DNA of 45,629 nt from Lapidilactobacillus bayanensis (GCF_003946695.1 NZ_RHOX01000017.1:1-45629), one strand, 5' to 3'. Shown: positions 31,721 through 40,281, counted from the first letter of the stretch. The notes: a model not told the origin generated them from the sequence alone. Numbers and translations are program-made.

Positions 31721-32226
31721 AACGAAAACTGTTGTATTGTAGTTCTTCGCGCTTGCGCAAAGGTTAGAAATGGAAAATAGTGGGTGCCGTGGCGGCGAAA
31801 TAATACTTTACGCTGGAACGTAGTGGGCGTCGATTTGAGCCGATTAAAATGCCAATCGTCTCAAATGCGAGCCTTAATGTAGGCAATAAATTGCCAACAT
31901 TAATGTCACTACTGAGCGGTATTATTTCGCCGCCACTAATCCGACAAGATAGTAACCTTTGCGCAAGCGCTGATTTGACGAGTAGTCGAATTACCTTCTA
32001 AATTTTTAGAAGTACAAACTTGCTGCTAAATCACACCACTACATCTCTTTTGTCAGTGCCGGAGGAAAATCGCGGTCAGCCGCGGAATTGTTGTTAGTGG
32101 TTTACCACTTACAACAAAGCTTGAGTTTGAGACGAATCGGTTTTAATTCGGCTCAAACCAATGCTCGCAGCGTTCCACCAGCGTATTTTCTGTAGGCACG
32201 AAGAAACGCAATATAACAGTTTTAGG
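31721..32226 (+). repeat. E1 structured element, copy D (~506 bp)
   Basis: Complete. The outer left stem is GTGGCGGCGAAATAATAC with GTATTATTTCGCCGCCAC, again fully compensated relative to copies A and B. The left hairpins are TTTGAGCCGATT..AATCGTCTCAAA and TTAATGT..GCAAT with ATTGC..ACATTAA; the right half carries CGCGG TCAG CCGCG and the GTTGT/GTGGT hairpin. It lies downstream of the Gfo/Idh gene. Confidence 0.92.
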
Positions 32227-32239
32227 GTTTACAATGTTC

Positions 32240-32331
32240 AAGTTAATCTGACGTTTATTCGGTTCACACCAGGCCCACAGCGTTCCATCAGTGTATTTCT
32301 TGTAGGCACGAAGAATAGCAACATAACACTC
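32240..32331 (+). repeat. E1 right-end fragment (solo tail), donating the tyrS promoter region
   Basis: CAGCGTTCCATCAGTG, TTCTTGTAGGCACGAAGAA and AACATAACACTCTTG follow the E1 tail, degraded. The last bases, where other copies read AGTTTTAGG, have become ACTCTTGAC and overlap the -35 of the tyrS promoter. Confidence 0.75.
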
Positions 32332-32361
32332 TTGACTTTCGCCCTCAAACAATGATATGCT
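32332..32361 (+). promoter_or_regulatory. tyrS promoter
   Basis: TTGACT (32332-32337) and TATGCT (32356-32361) are 18 bases apart, placed just before the T-box leader. Confidence 0.6.
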
Positions 32362-32380
32362 GATGCTAAATTAATAATTA

Positions 32381-32583
32381 AAGTCTTGCCCAGTAGTTGT
32401 TAAAACAACGTTCAGAGAGCTGATGGTTGCTGTGAATCAGTCGTGTTTTAACAACGAATTACACTCGACAGTTATTCGGCGTCGTTCACCATACGAACTT
32501 AAAGTTGTCTGTTTCGACAGGTAATTGGGTGGTACCGCGGTAAATTATCGTCCCTGATCATTTTTTGATCGGGGATTTTTTTG
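32381..32583 (+). ncRNA. T-box leader, tyrosine-specific
   Basis: Stem I contains an AGAG/GAATC-type region and a specifier loop GAATTACACT with TAC (32460-32462), a tyrosine codon. The T-box bulge GGGTGGTACCGCGG (about 32527-32540) is unmistakable. It is followed by terminator stem CCCTGATCA (32552-32560) with TGATCGGGG (32566-32574) and a T run. Uncharged tRNA-Tyr would stabilise the antiterminator and let tyrS be transcribed. Confidence 0.95.
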
Positions 32584-32650
32584 TATCGTGCAAACGCCGT
32601 TGATCATAACTGAGTGGACAAGAAAATAGTCAGAAGAAGGAGTTTTAGAA

Positions 32651-33916
32651 GTGGAAAAGAATGAAATTTTAGCTGATTTAGAGTGGCGTGGGGCCGTTAA
32701 TCAAGTCACAGATCTTGAAGGACTACAAAAATTAACAGAGGAAAAGGCCGTTTCATTGTATTGCGGTGCAGATCCAACTGCCGATTCGTTGCACATCGGT
32801 CATTTAATTCCGTTTATGATTTTGAAACGATTCCAAATGGCTGGTCACCATCCAATTATCGTCATTGGTGGTGGAACTGGTTCAATTGGTGATCCCTCTG
32901 GTCGTAAAACAGAACGTCAGCTGCAGACAATGGATCAAGTTCAACATAATAAAGAAGCCTTAACTAAGCAAATGGTTCATTTATTTGGGACTGAAAACTT
33001 TGAGATTGTTGATAACTACGATTGGCTCTCGAAGTTAAGTTTATTGGATTTCTTGCGTATTTATGGCAAGGAATTCCCTATCAATGTGATGTTAAATAAG
33101 GAAGTTGTTGCTTCACGTTTAGCCGATGGTATTTCTTTCACAGAATTTACGTATCAGATTTTGCAATCAATCGATTTCTTAACCTTGTATCGTGAACATG
33201 ATGTGCAATTACAAATTGGTGGTGCGGATCAATGGGGTAACATCACGGCTGGCACCGATTTAATTCATAAAAAAGAAGGATTCGAAGCCAAAGTTTATGG
33301 CTTGACGATTCCTTTGATGTTAAAAGCCGATGGCACTAAATTCGGCAAGTCTGCTGGCGGTGCTGTCTGGTTGGATCCAGAAAAGACCACACCATATGAA
33401 TTTTATCAATTCTGGTTGAACCAAGATGATCGTGATGTTGTGAAATATTTGAAGTACTTCACATTCTTAACTCACGATGAAATTGCGGCTTTAGCAGAAA
33501 AGGTTGCCACAGAACCTGAGAAACGTGAGGCACAGCGGACACTTGCTCGTGAAGTGACCAATTTTGTTCATGGTCCGCAAGCCGTCGAAGAAGCTGAACA
33601 TATTTCTGCAGCTTTGTTCACGGGTGATTTGACTGATTTATCCACTGAAGAAATCGAGCAAGGTTTCAAAGGAATGCCCAGTGTGACGATTGCACCAACT
33701 AAAATCAATTTGGTTGAATTCTTAGTTGATTTAACAAAGATCGAAGCAAGTCGGCGTCAGGCACGCGAAGATATTCAAAACGGGGCTATTTATGTGAACG
33801 GGCAGCGTCAAACTGAAACTGATTTTGAGATCGATACTTCTGCAACCTTTGATGGTAAATTTGTAATTATCCGTAAAGGTAAGAAAAAATACACCTTAGT
33901 TCGAATTGTCGCCTAA
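32651..33916 (+). CDS. tyrS: Tyrosyl-tRNA synthetase
   Basis: The 421-residue class I synthetase shows CGADPTADSLHIGHLIP (HIGH motif), IGGGTGSIGDPSGRK, the tyrosine-binding QIGGADQWGNIT and TKFGKSAGG (the KMSKS equivalent). A C-terminal S4-like RNA-binding domain follows (ASRRQAREDIQNGAIYVNGQ). The start is GTG with AAGGAG nine bases upstream. Expression is governed by the Tyr T-box in front. A terminator with a long perfect stem follows at 34053. Confidence 0.97.
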   Translation: MEKNEILADLEWRGAVNQVTDLEGLQKLTEEKAVSLYCGADPTADSLHIGHLIPFMILKRFQMAGHHPIIVIGGGTGSIGDPSGRKTERQLQTMDQVQHNKEALTKQMVHLFGTENFEIVDNYDWLSKLSLLDFLRIYGKEFPINVMLNKEVVASRLADGISFTEFTYQILQSIDFLTLYREHDVQLQIGGADQWGNITAGTDLIHKKEGFEAKVYGLTIPLMLKADGTKFGKSAGGAVWLDPEKTTPYEFYQFWLNQDDRDVVKYLKYFTFLTHDEIAALAEKVATEPEKREAQRTLAREVTNFVHGPQAVEEAEHISAALFTGDLTDLSTEEIEQGFKGMPSVTIAPTKINLVEFLVDLTKIEASRRQAREDIQNGAIYVNGQRQTETDFEIDTSATFDGKFVIIRKGKKKYTLVRIVA

Positions 33917-34052
33917 TTTAGAGAAAAACAATTAGGCTAAATGCCATACAGAGATCAAGCTGAGTTCATAATTAGCAAAACGACTCTGTTTAATCAATTT
34001 TTTTAGTCAAGCTGAACGGTGTGCTTAACGCGACTTTTGTTTTACAACACTA

Positions 34053-34096
34053 ACAAATAACGGAGTCGGGATATTTATCCTGACTCCGTTATTTGT
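34053..34096. terminator. Terminator between tyrS and the MFS gene
   Basis: ACAAATAACGGAGTC and GACTCCGTTATTTGT pair perfectly with an inner GGATA/TATCC stem. It can end tyrS. Around it, 33917-34210 contains no gene I can support. Confidence 0.85.
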
Positions 34097-34210
34097 TGAT
34101 TTTGATTATGAGCTATTTTTCAAATTAAAAGCTATTTAATTATTGACGGTCAAGTTAAAGTGGATAGTTGTTGAACAATTATCTGCTAAATCGTCATTAT
34201 TTTTAAGCCG

Positions 34211-35538
34211 TCATTTGGCTTCGCTAAGCTGCGTTTCTGATGCGTCAATATGTTCTTCATTGATAGTTGGTAAGAGTTGTCGCTTTGTCACAACGGTAAG
34301 CAATCCAACGGATAAGATAACAACAATGACACCGGTGATGATAAAGAGTGGTCGTGCGTCGAAATGATCGAACAACGCGCCATAGAGAAGTGTGCCCAGC
34401 GGCATCAAAATCATGGACATGGTTGAAGACAATGAGAAGAATCGTCCTTGCATTTTAGGTGGAATAATTTGCTGCATGTAAGTATTTATTGGTGTATTAC
34501 CGAAGACTAAGACGCCGCCTAAAATACTGTTGAGTAAGAAGTAGTAAATAGTTCGGGTAGCAGCTTGACCATTAAAGAAGAGCGGTAGCGCATTGGCCAT
34601 GATTAAGCCACCAACGATAATTAAACTCAGGTATGAAGTGACGACGGGATGCTTCTTTAACACTAGACGACTTAATAACAAGCCGCCTAAAAACATACCC
34701 ACCGCAAATGCTGACTCTGTGAGACCGTATTGACTATTAGAAAGCCGTAATACTTTTACTAAAATAAAGGGTTCGCCAACATTTATCGCGGCAAAAAGGA
34801 AATTAAGTGCACTTGATGAGATCATTAAGACCAGAATTAATTTCTGTTGCCAGATAAAAGTGAAACCTGCTTGGAAGTTCTGCCAAATCCCAACGTGTTC
34901 CGTTTCCGCTTCGGTAGTAGCATTTGGATCAGAATTAGCGGTTGTCTCTTGAACACCGTTAGGATTCGTATCAAAATGCAATAACAGAATCATACCTAAG
35001 GCAACTAATTCAAAAAAGATTTCCAAAAGTGCAAAGTTTCCTAGGGAGACGAATGAAAAGATGACACTGCCGAGGATTGGTGCTAAAAATGTGGCGACAG
35101 AACTAATCGATTGATTTAAAGAATTCACCTGTTGCAATTGGTGTTGGGGGAAAAGTTCTACTAGGCTGGCAGTTAAAGTAGTACTCAAAAAATTATCTGT
35201 CATCTGCAAAACAATAATCAAGCCAATTAATTCCGGATAATATTGAGCCGGGAATAGATGAAAGATCACGGCAAACACAGCTAATGTTAGGCTAATTGCA
35301 ATTTGGGCCATGACCATAACAGGTTGGTGCCGTTTCGTATCGACGACGTAGCCAACAAATGGGTCAGTACGAGTGAAACTAGTGGCCCGGTAATCAATGA
35401 AATTCCCATGCTTAAAGCAGAACCTGTTTGCTTCAAGATGTACAGGCCAATCGCGAAATCTAACATGCCGCTGCCGAAAGTTCCTGAGAAACGCAGGAGT
35501 AGCATTTTTAAAAGCTGTTGATCAATTTTGTTTTTCAT
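34211..35538 (-). pseudogene. MFS transporter (macrolide-efflux-like) with a 1-bp frameshift
   Basis: The N-terminal part reads MKNKIDQQLLKMLLLRFSGTFGSGMLDFAIGLYIL...SLVLT and then leaves frame. The correct continuation, PFVGYVVDTKRHQPVMVMAQIAIS, is found one frame over and runs to the stop with the remaining ~11 membrane helices. The break is at the GGG run 35361-35363 (minus strand CCC), consistent with loss of one C. Restored length is about 442 residues, normal for MFS drug exporters. It could be a sequencing error or a phase-variable tract, but the run is short. GAGGAC precedes the ATG. Confidence 0.85.
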
Positions 35539-35595
35539 AATAAGTCCTCATTTCTAGCGTTCTAATTATTTTTTAGTAAGTTATTTTTTAGTAAG

Positions 35596-36333
35596 TTAAA
35601 TATAATGAATTGTAATTTCACCAATTTGTAGATGTCCGACTAAATAAAGGATGGGGCCGGTGACTGCGGCTTGTTCACCATCATCGTTGACTTCACCGAT
35701 GGTCGTGCTAACTTGATTCACAACTTGCCACGTTTTAGGAACATAAAGTTCAATTTCGCCAATTCCACCATCGAAACTGATTTGCGCGGAATCAATGATT
35801 GTTGCTTCGTCTAAATATAATTTCACTTCGCCAATCCACATTGTAATCTGGGCAGATCGAAAATTATCGGAGCGAATGTAACGTGTTGCGTCACTTATTT
35901 TGAGATTTAAAACAAGTTCGTCGTCGTGATTAGCAGTTGTTGATTCAACAAAACTATCATGATTGGTTTGACTAAGCCTGGTTGTTATTTGCCAGTGACC
36001 TTTCTTTTTGAGCCAGGGTTTTAAAGAGAGGCTTAGGCCAATGTCTAATAACAACGCAATTCCGAGTAGATACCACAAGCTCCAGTGACCAATTCCTAAT
36101 GGTTGTTTATAGAGATTAATTAACAACGCGCCACTAAAAAGCAAACCATCGAGATCAAGATGAAGTAAACTTCTCAGGCAAAAGACGCCGAACAATAAAG
36201 TTAATCCTAGTGTCCAAAAATCGGGGAAGATGATCACGGTAATGAGGTCGAGTTTCTGTAAAATTAAAACGACTGTGAGCGCTAAGATTCCTAAACCAAT
36301 CAGTATGTTCGTGTAATTCTTCTGGTTATTCAT
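35596..36333 (-). CDS. LiaF-like cell-envelope stress protein
   Basis: The 245-residue protein has about four N-terminal membrane helices (ILIGLGILALTVVLILQ; FWTLGLTLLFGVFCL; LLFSGALLINLY; LWYLLGIALLLDIGLSLSL) and a soluble C-terminal domain of the LiaF/VraT-C type (IRSDNFRSAQITMWIGEVKLYLDEA; FDGGIGEIELYVPKTW; VGHLQIGEITIHY) that forms a beta-helix. LiaF restrains a histidine kinase in Bacillus. Here the partner is instead a LytTR regulator whose gene overlaps by eight bases, a pairing common in lactobacilli. Confidence 0.85.
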   Translation of the reverse strand: MNNQKNYTNILIGLGILALTVVLILQKLDLITVIIFPDFWTLGLTLLFGVFCLRSLLHLDLDGLLFSGALLINLYKQPLGIGHWSLWYLLGIALLLDIGLSLSLKPWLKKKGHWQITTRLSQTNHDSFVESTTANHDDELVLNLKISDATRYIRSDNFRSAQITMWIGEVKLYLDEATIIDSAQISFDGGIGEIELYVPKTWQVVNQVSTTIGEVNDDGEQAAVTGPILYLVGHLQIGEITIHYI

Positions 36334-36784
36334 TTGTTAACGACCTTCTTTCGACAAGCTTTTCACGGAGTATTCGGTAATAGCGGCGTGATGCATAAAT
36401 TTCCTTGTGCGTGTGGTAAAAAGAAATTAAACAGCTGGAAATTGAACGCGTGGTGGCAGAAAGTTGCATTAAATTCACGATGGTTGACTTTGAAACTTGA
36501 GAAAAGTAATCGGGCAAGACATCACTTAATTGATACAAACGTAAACTTGATTGATAACTCGTTTCAGCAGTATGGATGACGAGATGCCCGGCTTCTGTTT
36601 CAATAAATAAAATATCAGCTAGTGGTAGGAAATAGTCGCGCTCATCTTTGGTTACAGATAATGTTTTAGGAGAGGTGATATTCTGTAAACGTTGAACCAA
36701 CGATTCGGCTTGTTGTTCAGTTGGTGCCGAAATGAGTAATTCAGTTTCTGTCTTTGTTGGATCAACTTGGTAATGAATTTTCAA
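36326..36784 (-). CDS. LytTR-domain DNA-binding regulator
   Basis: The 152-residue protein has an N-terminal segment of about 50 residues and a LytTR domain (VTKDERDYFLPLADILFIETEAGHLVIHTAETSYQSSLRLYQLSDVLPDYFSQVSKSTIVNLMQL), with no receiver domain. Such small LytTR proteins are encoded with LiaF-like membrane proteins and are thought to be held by them. TTG at 36784 is the start: GGAGG lies eight bases before it and no suitable ATG exists. The end overlaps the LiaF-like gene, indicating translational coupling. Twin direct repeats upstream may be its own site. Confidence 0.87.
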   Translation of the reverse strand: MKIHYQVDPTKTETELLISAPTEQQAESLVQRLQNITSPKTLSVTKDERDYFLPLADILFIETEAGHLVIHTAETSYQSSLRLYQLSDVLPDYFSQVSKSTIVNLMQLSATTRSISSCLISFYHTHKEIYASRRYYRILREKLVERRSLTNE

Positions 36785-36855
36785 CTGGCACCCCTCCTTT
36801 GCAATGATTTAATTAAAGCTTAATTAGAGGATTATGACAAGCTGTTTTCGGTGAA

Positions 36856-36883
36856 CGGTCAAAAAATATTAATAAGCGGTCAA
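36856..36883 (-). promoter_or_regulatory. Tandem TTGACCG direct repeats, likely LytTR site
   Basis: TTGACCG (minus strand) occurs at 36877-36883 and again at 36856-36862, exactly 21 bases apart, i.e. two helical turns. LytTR proteins bind direct repeats at this spacing. It lies about 70-100 bases upstream of the LytTR gene, suggesting autoregulation. Confidence 0.5.
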
Positions 36884-37143
36884 TTTTGTTGAAATTAGCT
36901 TGAAAAATAAGTGCATATTAGGGATCAGCACACTGGTATTCAAGTTTAGAATCACCAGTTTATGACCATCTTGAAAATGAGATTTTTATTTTTGGTTCTA
37001 ACTTAAAGGCAATCTTCCTAACTAAATGTTGTTTTTGCACACGTTTATCTCACACTAACTGGGCGACAAAGCGTTGGTTCCATGATGTGAAGGGTGTCTA
37101 GTTACGCTTAAGTGTGGTATGCTAGTTTTTTGTTTGTGAAAGT

Positions 37144-37208
37144 TGTTAAGGATTGTTAACACATCTTGCCCTGTTTGTAACGCGTGTGTAATCTTATACC
37201 GGTATACT
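37144..37208 (+). promoter_or_regulatory. WalR boxes and promoter of the NlpC/P60 gene
   Basis: TGTAAC (37176-37181), five bases, TGTAAT (37187-37192) fits the WalR consensus TGTWAH-N5-TGTWAH exactly. An upstream TGTTAA pair (37144 and 37154) has a 4-base gap and fits less well. TATACT (37203-37208) is a likely -10. The promoter would be active under WalRK control of wall hydrolases. Confidence 0.65.
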
Positions 37209-37238
37209 GCAACTAATGACTTATGTGGGAGTGTAATT

Positions 37239-38549
37239 TTGAAGAAATCTATGAAGCGTTTGTTAATAACTGCCGCGGCCATTTTGCTAGGTAGTCCAGT
37301 TTTAATGAAATCGAATTTAGTACAGGCAGATAAAGTTTCCGAAACGAAATCTGCAATTACGGGGAACAAAAGCGCTTCTGAAAAGTTGTTGGCACAGATT
37401 AATAGCCAACAAGAAAAAGTTGATCGCTTAAACAATGATGTTTCTAACAAAATTGTGGCAATTGAGACAACTCAAAAATCAATTACAGAAGTTCAAGATC
37501 GCATCAAAGCACTAGATGGTGAAATTGAGACCGCTGAAGCAGAACTAAAGGCGCGAAAGTCGGTCCTACGCGAACAGCTAATTGAATTGCAGAAGAAGTC
37601 GACTAACAGTGTTTCTGGCAATGTCTACATTGATTTTGTTTTAAACAGTGATAATTTTACCGATTTAATTTCGCGAACATTTGCGGTGGGTAAGTTGAAT
37701 CAGGCTAATAAAGACGCCATGGATGCAGTTACTGTTGCCAAGGAAAGATTAGCCACTTTAAAGACTGAACAAGAAACGAAACAAAAAGCGCTCATCGACA
37801 CTAAAAATAAATTAATCGAACAAAAAAAAGATTTAGTGACGGCTAAACAAGAAGCTGAAGTTGCACAAAAAGGTTTGGAAAAGCAACTTAGCGATAATAA
37901 AACCCAACTTGCTAGTTTGGAGAAGACCTTAGATCAAGCAGTCGCTGAAGCAGCCGCAAAATTAAAGGCTGAACAAGAAGCGCAAGCTAAAAAGGCTGCA
38001 GAGGCAGCGGCGCAGGCCGCCGCAGCGAAAACAACGGCTCAAGCTAGTTCTAAAGTAAGTAGCAGCGCAAATGTAACCAGTCACAGTAGTTCTGAATCAG
38101 TTAGTCGCAGTAACACAAATAAGACCAAGACGACGTCAACTGGTTCAACAACTAAGCAGACGACCAGTAACGCGGCCAGTTCAAAGTTGCCAGCGGTTTC
38201 TGGCGGCTCGATGATTAGTGTGGCCGCACAATTCGTTGGTGTGACACCGTATGTATATGGCGGGACGACACCATCTGGTTTTGATTGCTCCGGATTAGTT
38301 CAATATGCAGCAGCACGCGCAGGCGTTTCTTTACCAAGAACTGCCGGCGCCCAAAGTACTAAGGGCACTTATGTTGCCATCAGTAGTTTGCAAGCAGGTG
38401 ATTTGGTGTTCTGGGGTGGCGTTGGTTCTGCTTATCATGTTGGTATTTATATTGGTGGCGGCAGTTATATTCATGCACCGCGACCTGGTAAGAAAGTTTC
38501 AGTTGGAACAATTAGCGGCTATCGTCCAAGTTTTGGTCGTCGTTTATAG
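37239..38549 (+). CDS. Secreted NlpC/P60 peptidoglycan endopeptidase with coiled coil
   Basis: The 436-residue protein has a signal peptide (MKKSMKRLLITAAAILLGSPVLMKSNLVQA), a long coiled coil (about 50-250) of the PcsB/CwlO type, a Ser/Thr-rich linker, and a C-terminal NlpC/P60 domain with catalytic Cys about 350 (FDCSGL) and His about 400 (YHVGIY). It cleaves stem peptides of peptidoglycan during growth or separation, probably under FtsEX control as for PcsB/CwlO. TTG at 37239 follows GGGAG; the ATG at 37251 is too far from it. A WalR box lies upstream. It shares a terminator with the next gene. Confidence 0.92.
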   Translation: MKKSMKRLLITAAAILLGSPVLMKSNLVQADKVSETKSAITGNKSASEKLLAQINSQQEKVDRLNNDVSNKIVAIETTQKSITEVQDRIKALDGEIETAEAELKARKSVLREQLIELQKKSTNSVSGNVYIDFVLNSDNFTDLISRTFAVGKLNQANKDAMDAVTVAKERLATLKTEQETKQKALIDTKNKLIEQKKDLVTAKQEAEVAQKGLEKQLSDNKTQLASLEKTLDQAVAEAAAKLKAEQEAQAKKAAEAAAQAAAAKTTAQASSKVSSSANVTSHSSSESVSRSNTNKTKTTSTGSTTKQTTSNAASSKLPAVSGGSMISVAAQFVGVTPYVYGGTTPSGFDCSGLVQYAAARAGVSLPRTAGAQSTKGTYVAISSLQAGDLVFWGGVGSAYHVGIYIGGGSYIHAPRPGKKVSVGTISGYRPSFGRRL

Positions 38550-38572
38550 TCATCAGAAAATAAGTTGCACAT

Positions 38573-38625
38573 AAAAAAATCGAGTTCGACAGCTAAAAAT
38601 TTAACTGTGGAAACTCGATTTTTAT
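38573..38625. terminator. Bidirectional terminator
   Basis: AAAATCGAGTT..ACAG pairs with CTGT..AACTCGATTTTT across a short AT-rich loop, with A/T runs on both sides. It serves the NlpC/P60 gene and the convergent DtxR-type gene, whose stop lies at its edge. Confidence 0.85.
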
Positions 38626-39281
38626 TTGGTGTCAGGTAATGCGTCAACGAAAATATAACTAGCTGACTTATAACTAATGGAAACTTCTTGATCATTCGCA
38701 GTGGTGACAACAATTGGTCCTTCAAATGGTTCGTGCCGCTGTACCGTGATAATTGAACCAAGCGGTAGATGTAATCGTTCAAAATACATGAGAAATTCGT
38801 GATTATCAATGATACGCTTAACTTGAACGGTTTGACCGGCAGTCGTGTCAATTAGAACTTGGTCACTTTGATCGGTGAGATCAGCATTACCAGGAATTAA
38901 ACCGCCATGAGGACAACGTTGTGGTTCTTCGAGGAAATCATTAAGGCGTTGAATCAGCATGCCATCAGTTGCATGTTCCAGAGCATCAGCCGCCTCATGA
39001 ACTTCACTAATATTGTAATTTAGTTTGTCATGGAGAAAGACTTCCCAAATACGATGCCGGCGAACGAGATTAGTGGCGATTTTATTACCCTTAGTGGTGA
39101 GAGAGATCTCATTGTAAGGTGTGTGTTTAACGAGTTCTTCTTTAGAAAGACTGGTTAGCATTTCAGTGACAGATGGGGCACTGACTTGCAGAATATCGGC
39201 AATGTTTTTGTTGGTGATTTTACGCCGATCGTGGAGCAGCTCATAGATTGCTTTTAAATAGTTTTCTTGATTTGGTGACAT
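38622..39281 (-). CDS. DtxR/MntR-family metal-dependent regulator
   Basis: The 219-residue protein begins MSPNQENYLKAIYELL and has a winged helix (ITNKNIADILQVSAPSVTEMLTSLSKEELV), the dimerisation/metal-binding domain (HRIWEVFLHDKLNYNISEVHEAADALEHATDG, FLEEPQRCPHGGLIPG) and a C-terminal SH3-like FeoA domain. Ligands C/H/E in RCPHG and LEHAT are as in the family. It senses Mn(II) or Fe(II) and represses metal importers. GGAGG precedes the ATG. It may control the ZIP gene, but no operator was recognised there. Confidence 0.92.
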   Translation of the reverse strand: MSPNQENYLKAIYELLHDRRKITNKNIADILQVSAPSVTEMLTSLSKEELVKHTPYNEISLTTKGNKIATNLVRRHRIWEVFLHDKLNYNISEVHEAADALEHATDGMLIQRLNDFLEEPQRCPHGGLIPGNADLTDQSDQVLIDTTAGQTVQVKRIIDNHEFLMYFERLHLPLGSIITVQRHEPFEGPIVVTTANDQEVSISYKSASYIFVDALPDTK

Positions 39282-39362
39282 CAGCCAACCTCCGGGAATA
39301 ACTTATACTTTCATTATAACTTATTTCGCAGTGTTTAAATAGTTTGAAAGATATAAAACAAC

Positions 39363-39479
39363 CAGAGCGCGAAAGGCAACGGGTTGGCGGTATGAATTTA
39401 AACGGGAAGATCATTGCGTGTCAACGCAAGGAGATTCACGCTTAAATTCACTTCCGCCAGTTGCCTTTCGCGCGTTTCA
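39363..39479 (+). repeat. H2 hairpin, single unit, least degraded
   Basis: GCGCGAAAGGCAAC (39367-39380) pairs perfectly with GTTGCCTTTCGCGC (39460-39473). Inside are the GGGT bulge, TGGCGG with CCGCCA, GAATTTAA with TTAAATTC, and apical TTGCGT GTCA ACGCAA. It lies upstream of the DtxR-type gene on the opposite strand and serves as the best reference unit. Confidence 0.92.
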
Positions 39480-39863
39480 AAACGAAGTATGCAGGAATGA
39501 ATCCACAATTTTATCCTGTGTTTCTTAAAAAACAACCGAGAGTTGTAATAAATAATGTGCTTAAATCGACTAATTTCATCTCTTTTTTCCGAGGAAAATA
39601 CTGTTTTTGAAGGTGGCTTGACAGCTAAGCATTTATCTTGTAAAGTGGCGTCATTGGCTTGAATATTAAGTGGTAAGATTCACGGAATTAGCGCTTAGTT
39701 ATCACAGGCTATTTTTTATGTTGATTGTTGAATTTGTTTAATCAATTGTGACAGGCTGGTTTGAGTGCTAATAATGATGCACATGTTTAGAAAGTGTTGT
39801 ACCACGGTTTAACAACAATGTTTTACTTTTGGTTTGTGTGGGCAAAATGCTCGACTGAATTTG
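39480..39863. other. Intergenic stretch with no recognised feature
   Basis: About 380 bases between a single H2 unit and an H2 array. It is AT-rich, has no convincing open frame with a ribosome site, and no strong hairpin or known riboswitch core was seen. Confidence 0.5.
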
Positions 39864-40237
39864 AAACGTGCTCAAGCCAACTGATGGCTATGTCTAACTA
39901 GAAATCCCATCTGGGTTGACACCCAGCTGTGCTTCCTAGTTAGAGCTACGCCATCAACCCGTTGGCTTTCGCGCTCTGTTTTTAAACGTGCTCAAAGCAA
40001 CTGATGGCAAATAATTTTAGTGAAAATCTTGCTGCATTGGCATGCATCAATCTTTCCCCTAAAATTAATGCCATCAACCCGTTGCTTTTCGCACTCTGAT
40101 TTTGAAACGTGCTGCGAAGTGCAGTTAGTTCCGGTTAAGTTAAACCAGTTTAAATCTTAAAACCAAGATTTTAACTGGTTTGAACTTAATCCTCACTAAC
40201 TGTTCGCACTTCTCCGCACTCTGTTTTTAAACGTGCT
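39864..40237 (-). repeat. H2 hairpin array 3 (three units, reverse orientation)
   Basis: Read on the minus strand the unit starts CAGAGTGCG/CAGAGCGCG lie at about 40223, 40098 and 39978, period 120-125, with linkers GCACGTTTAAAAACAGAG. The middle unit (39987-40095) has the TGCAT/ATGCA apex around a GCCA-type loop. The unit at 39865-39977 has an unrelated core (TCTAACTAG with CTAGTTAGA, apex CTGGGT GTCA ACCCAG) inside the conserved outer stem and GGGT bulge. The unit at 40106-40221 has the AGTTAGT/TTAAGTT core seen in array 1 unit 1. The array ends 45 bases before kup. Confidence 0.88.
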
Positions 40238-40281
40238 AAAATTAGTTATCATCGCTTTTTGCTAAGTTGGAGGAAGTTGAA

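Noticed and set aside
39864-40237. Integron-like attC array
   Set aside because: The hairpin array recalls attC sites, but the units contain no gene cassettes, I do not see the GTTRRRY/RYYYAAC core pair in consistent places, and no integrase is present.
39480-40281. c-di-AMP (ydaO-type) riboswitch before kup
   Set aside because: The region consists of an H2 array and featureless sequence; no ydaO core motifs were found.
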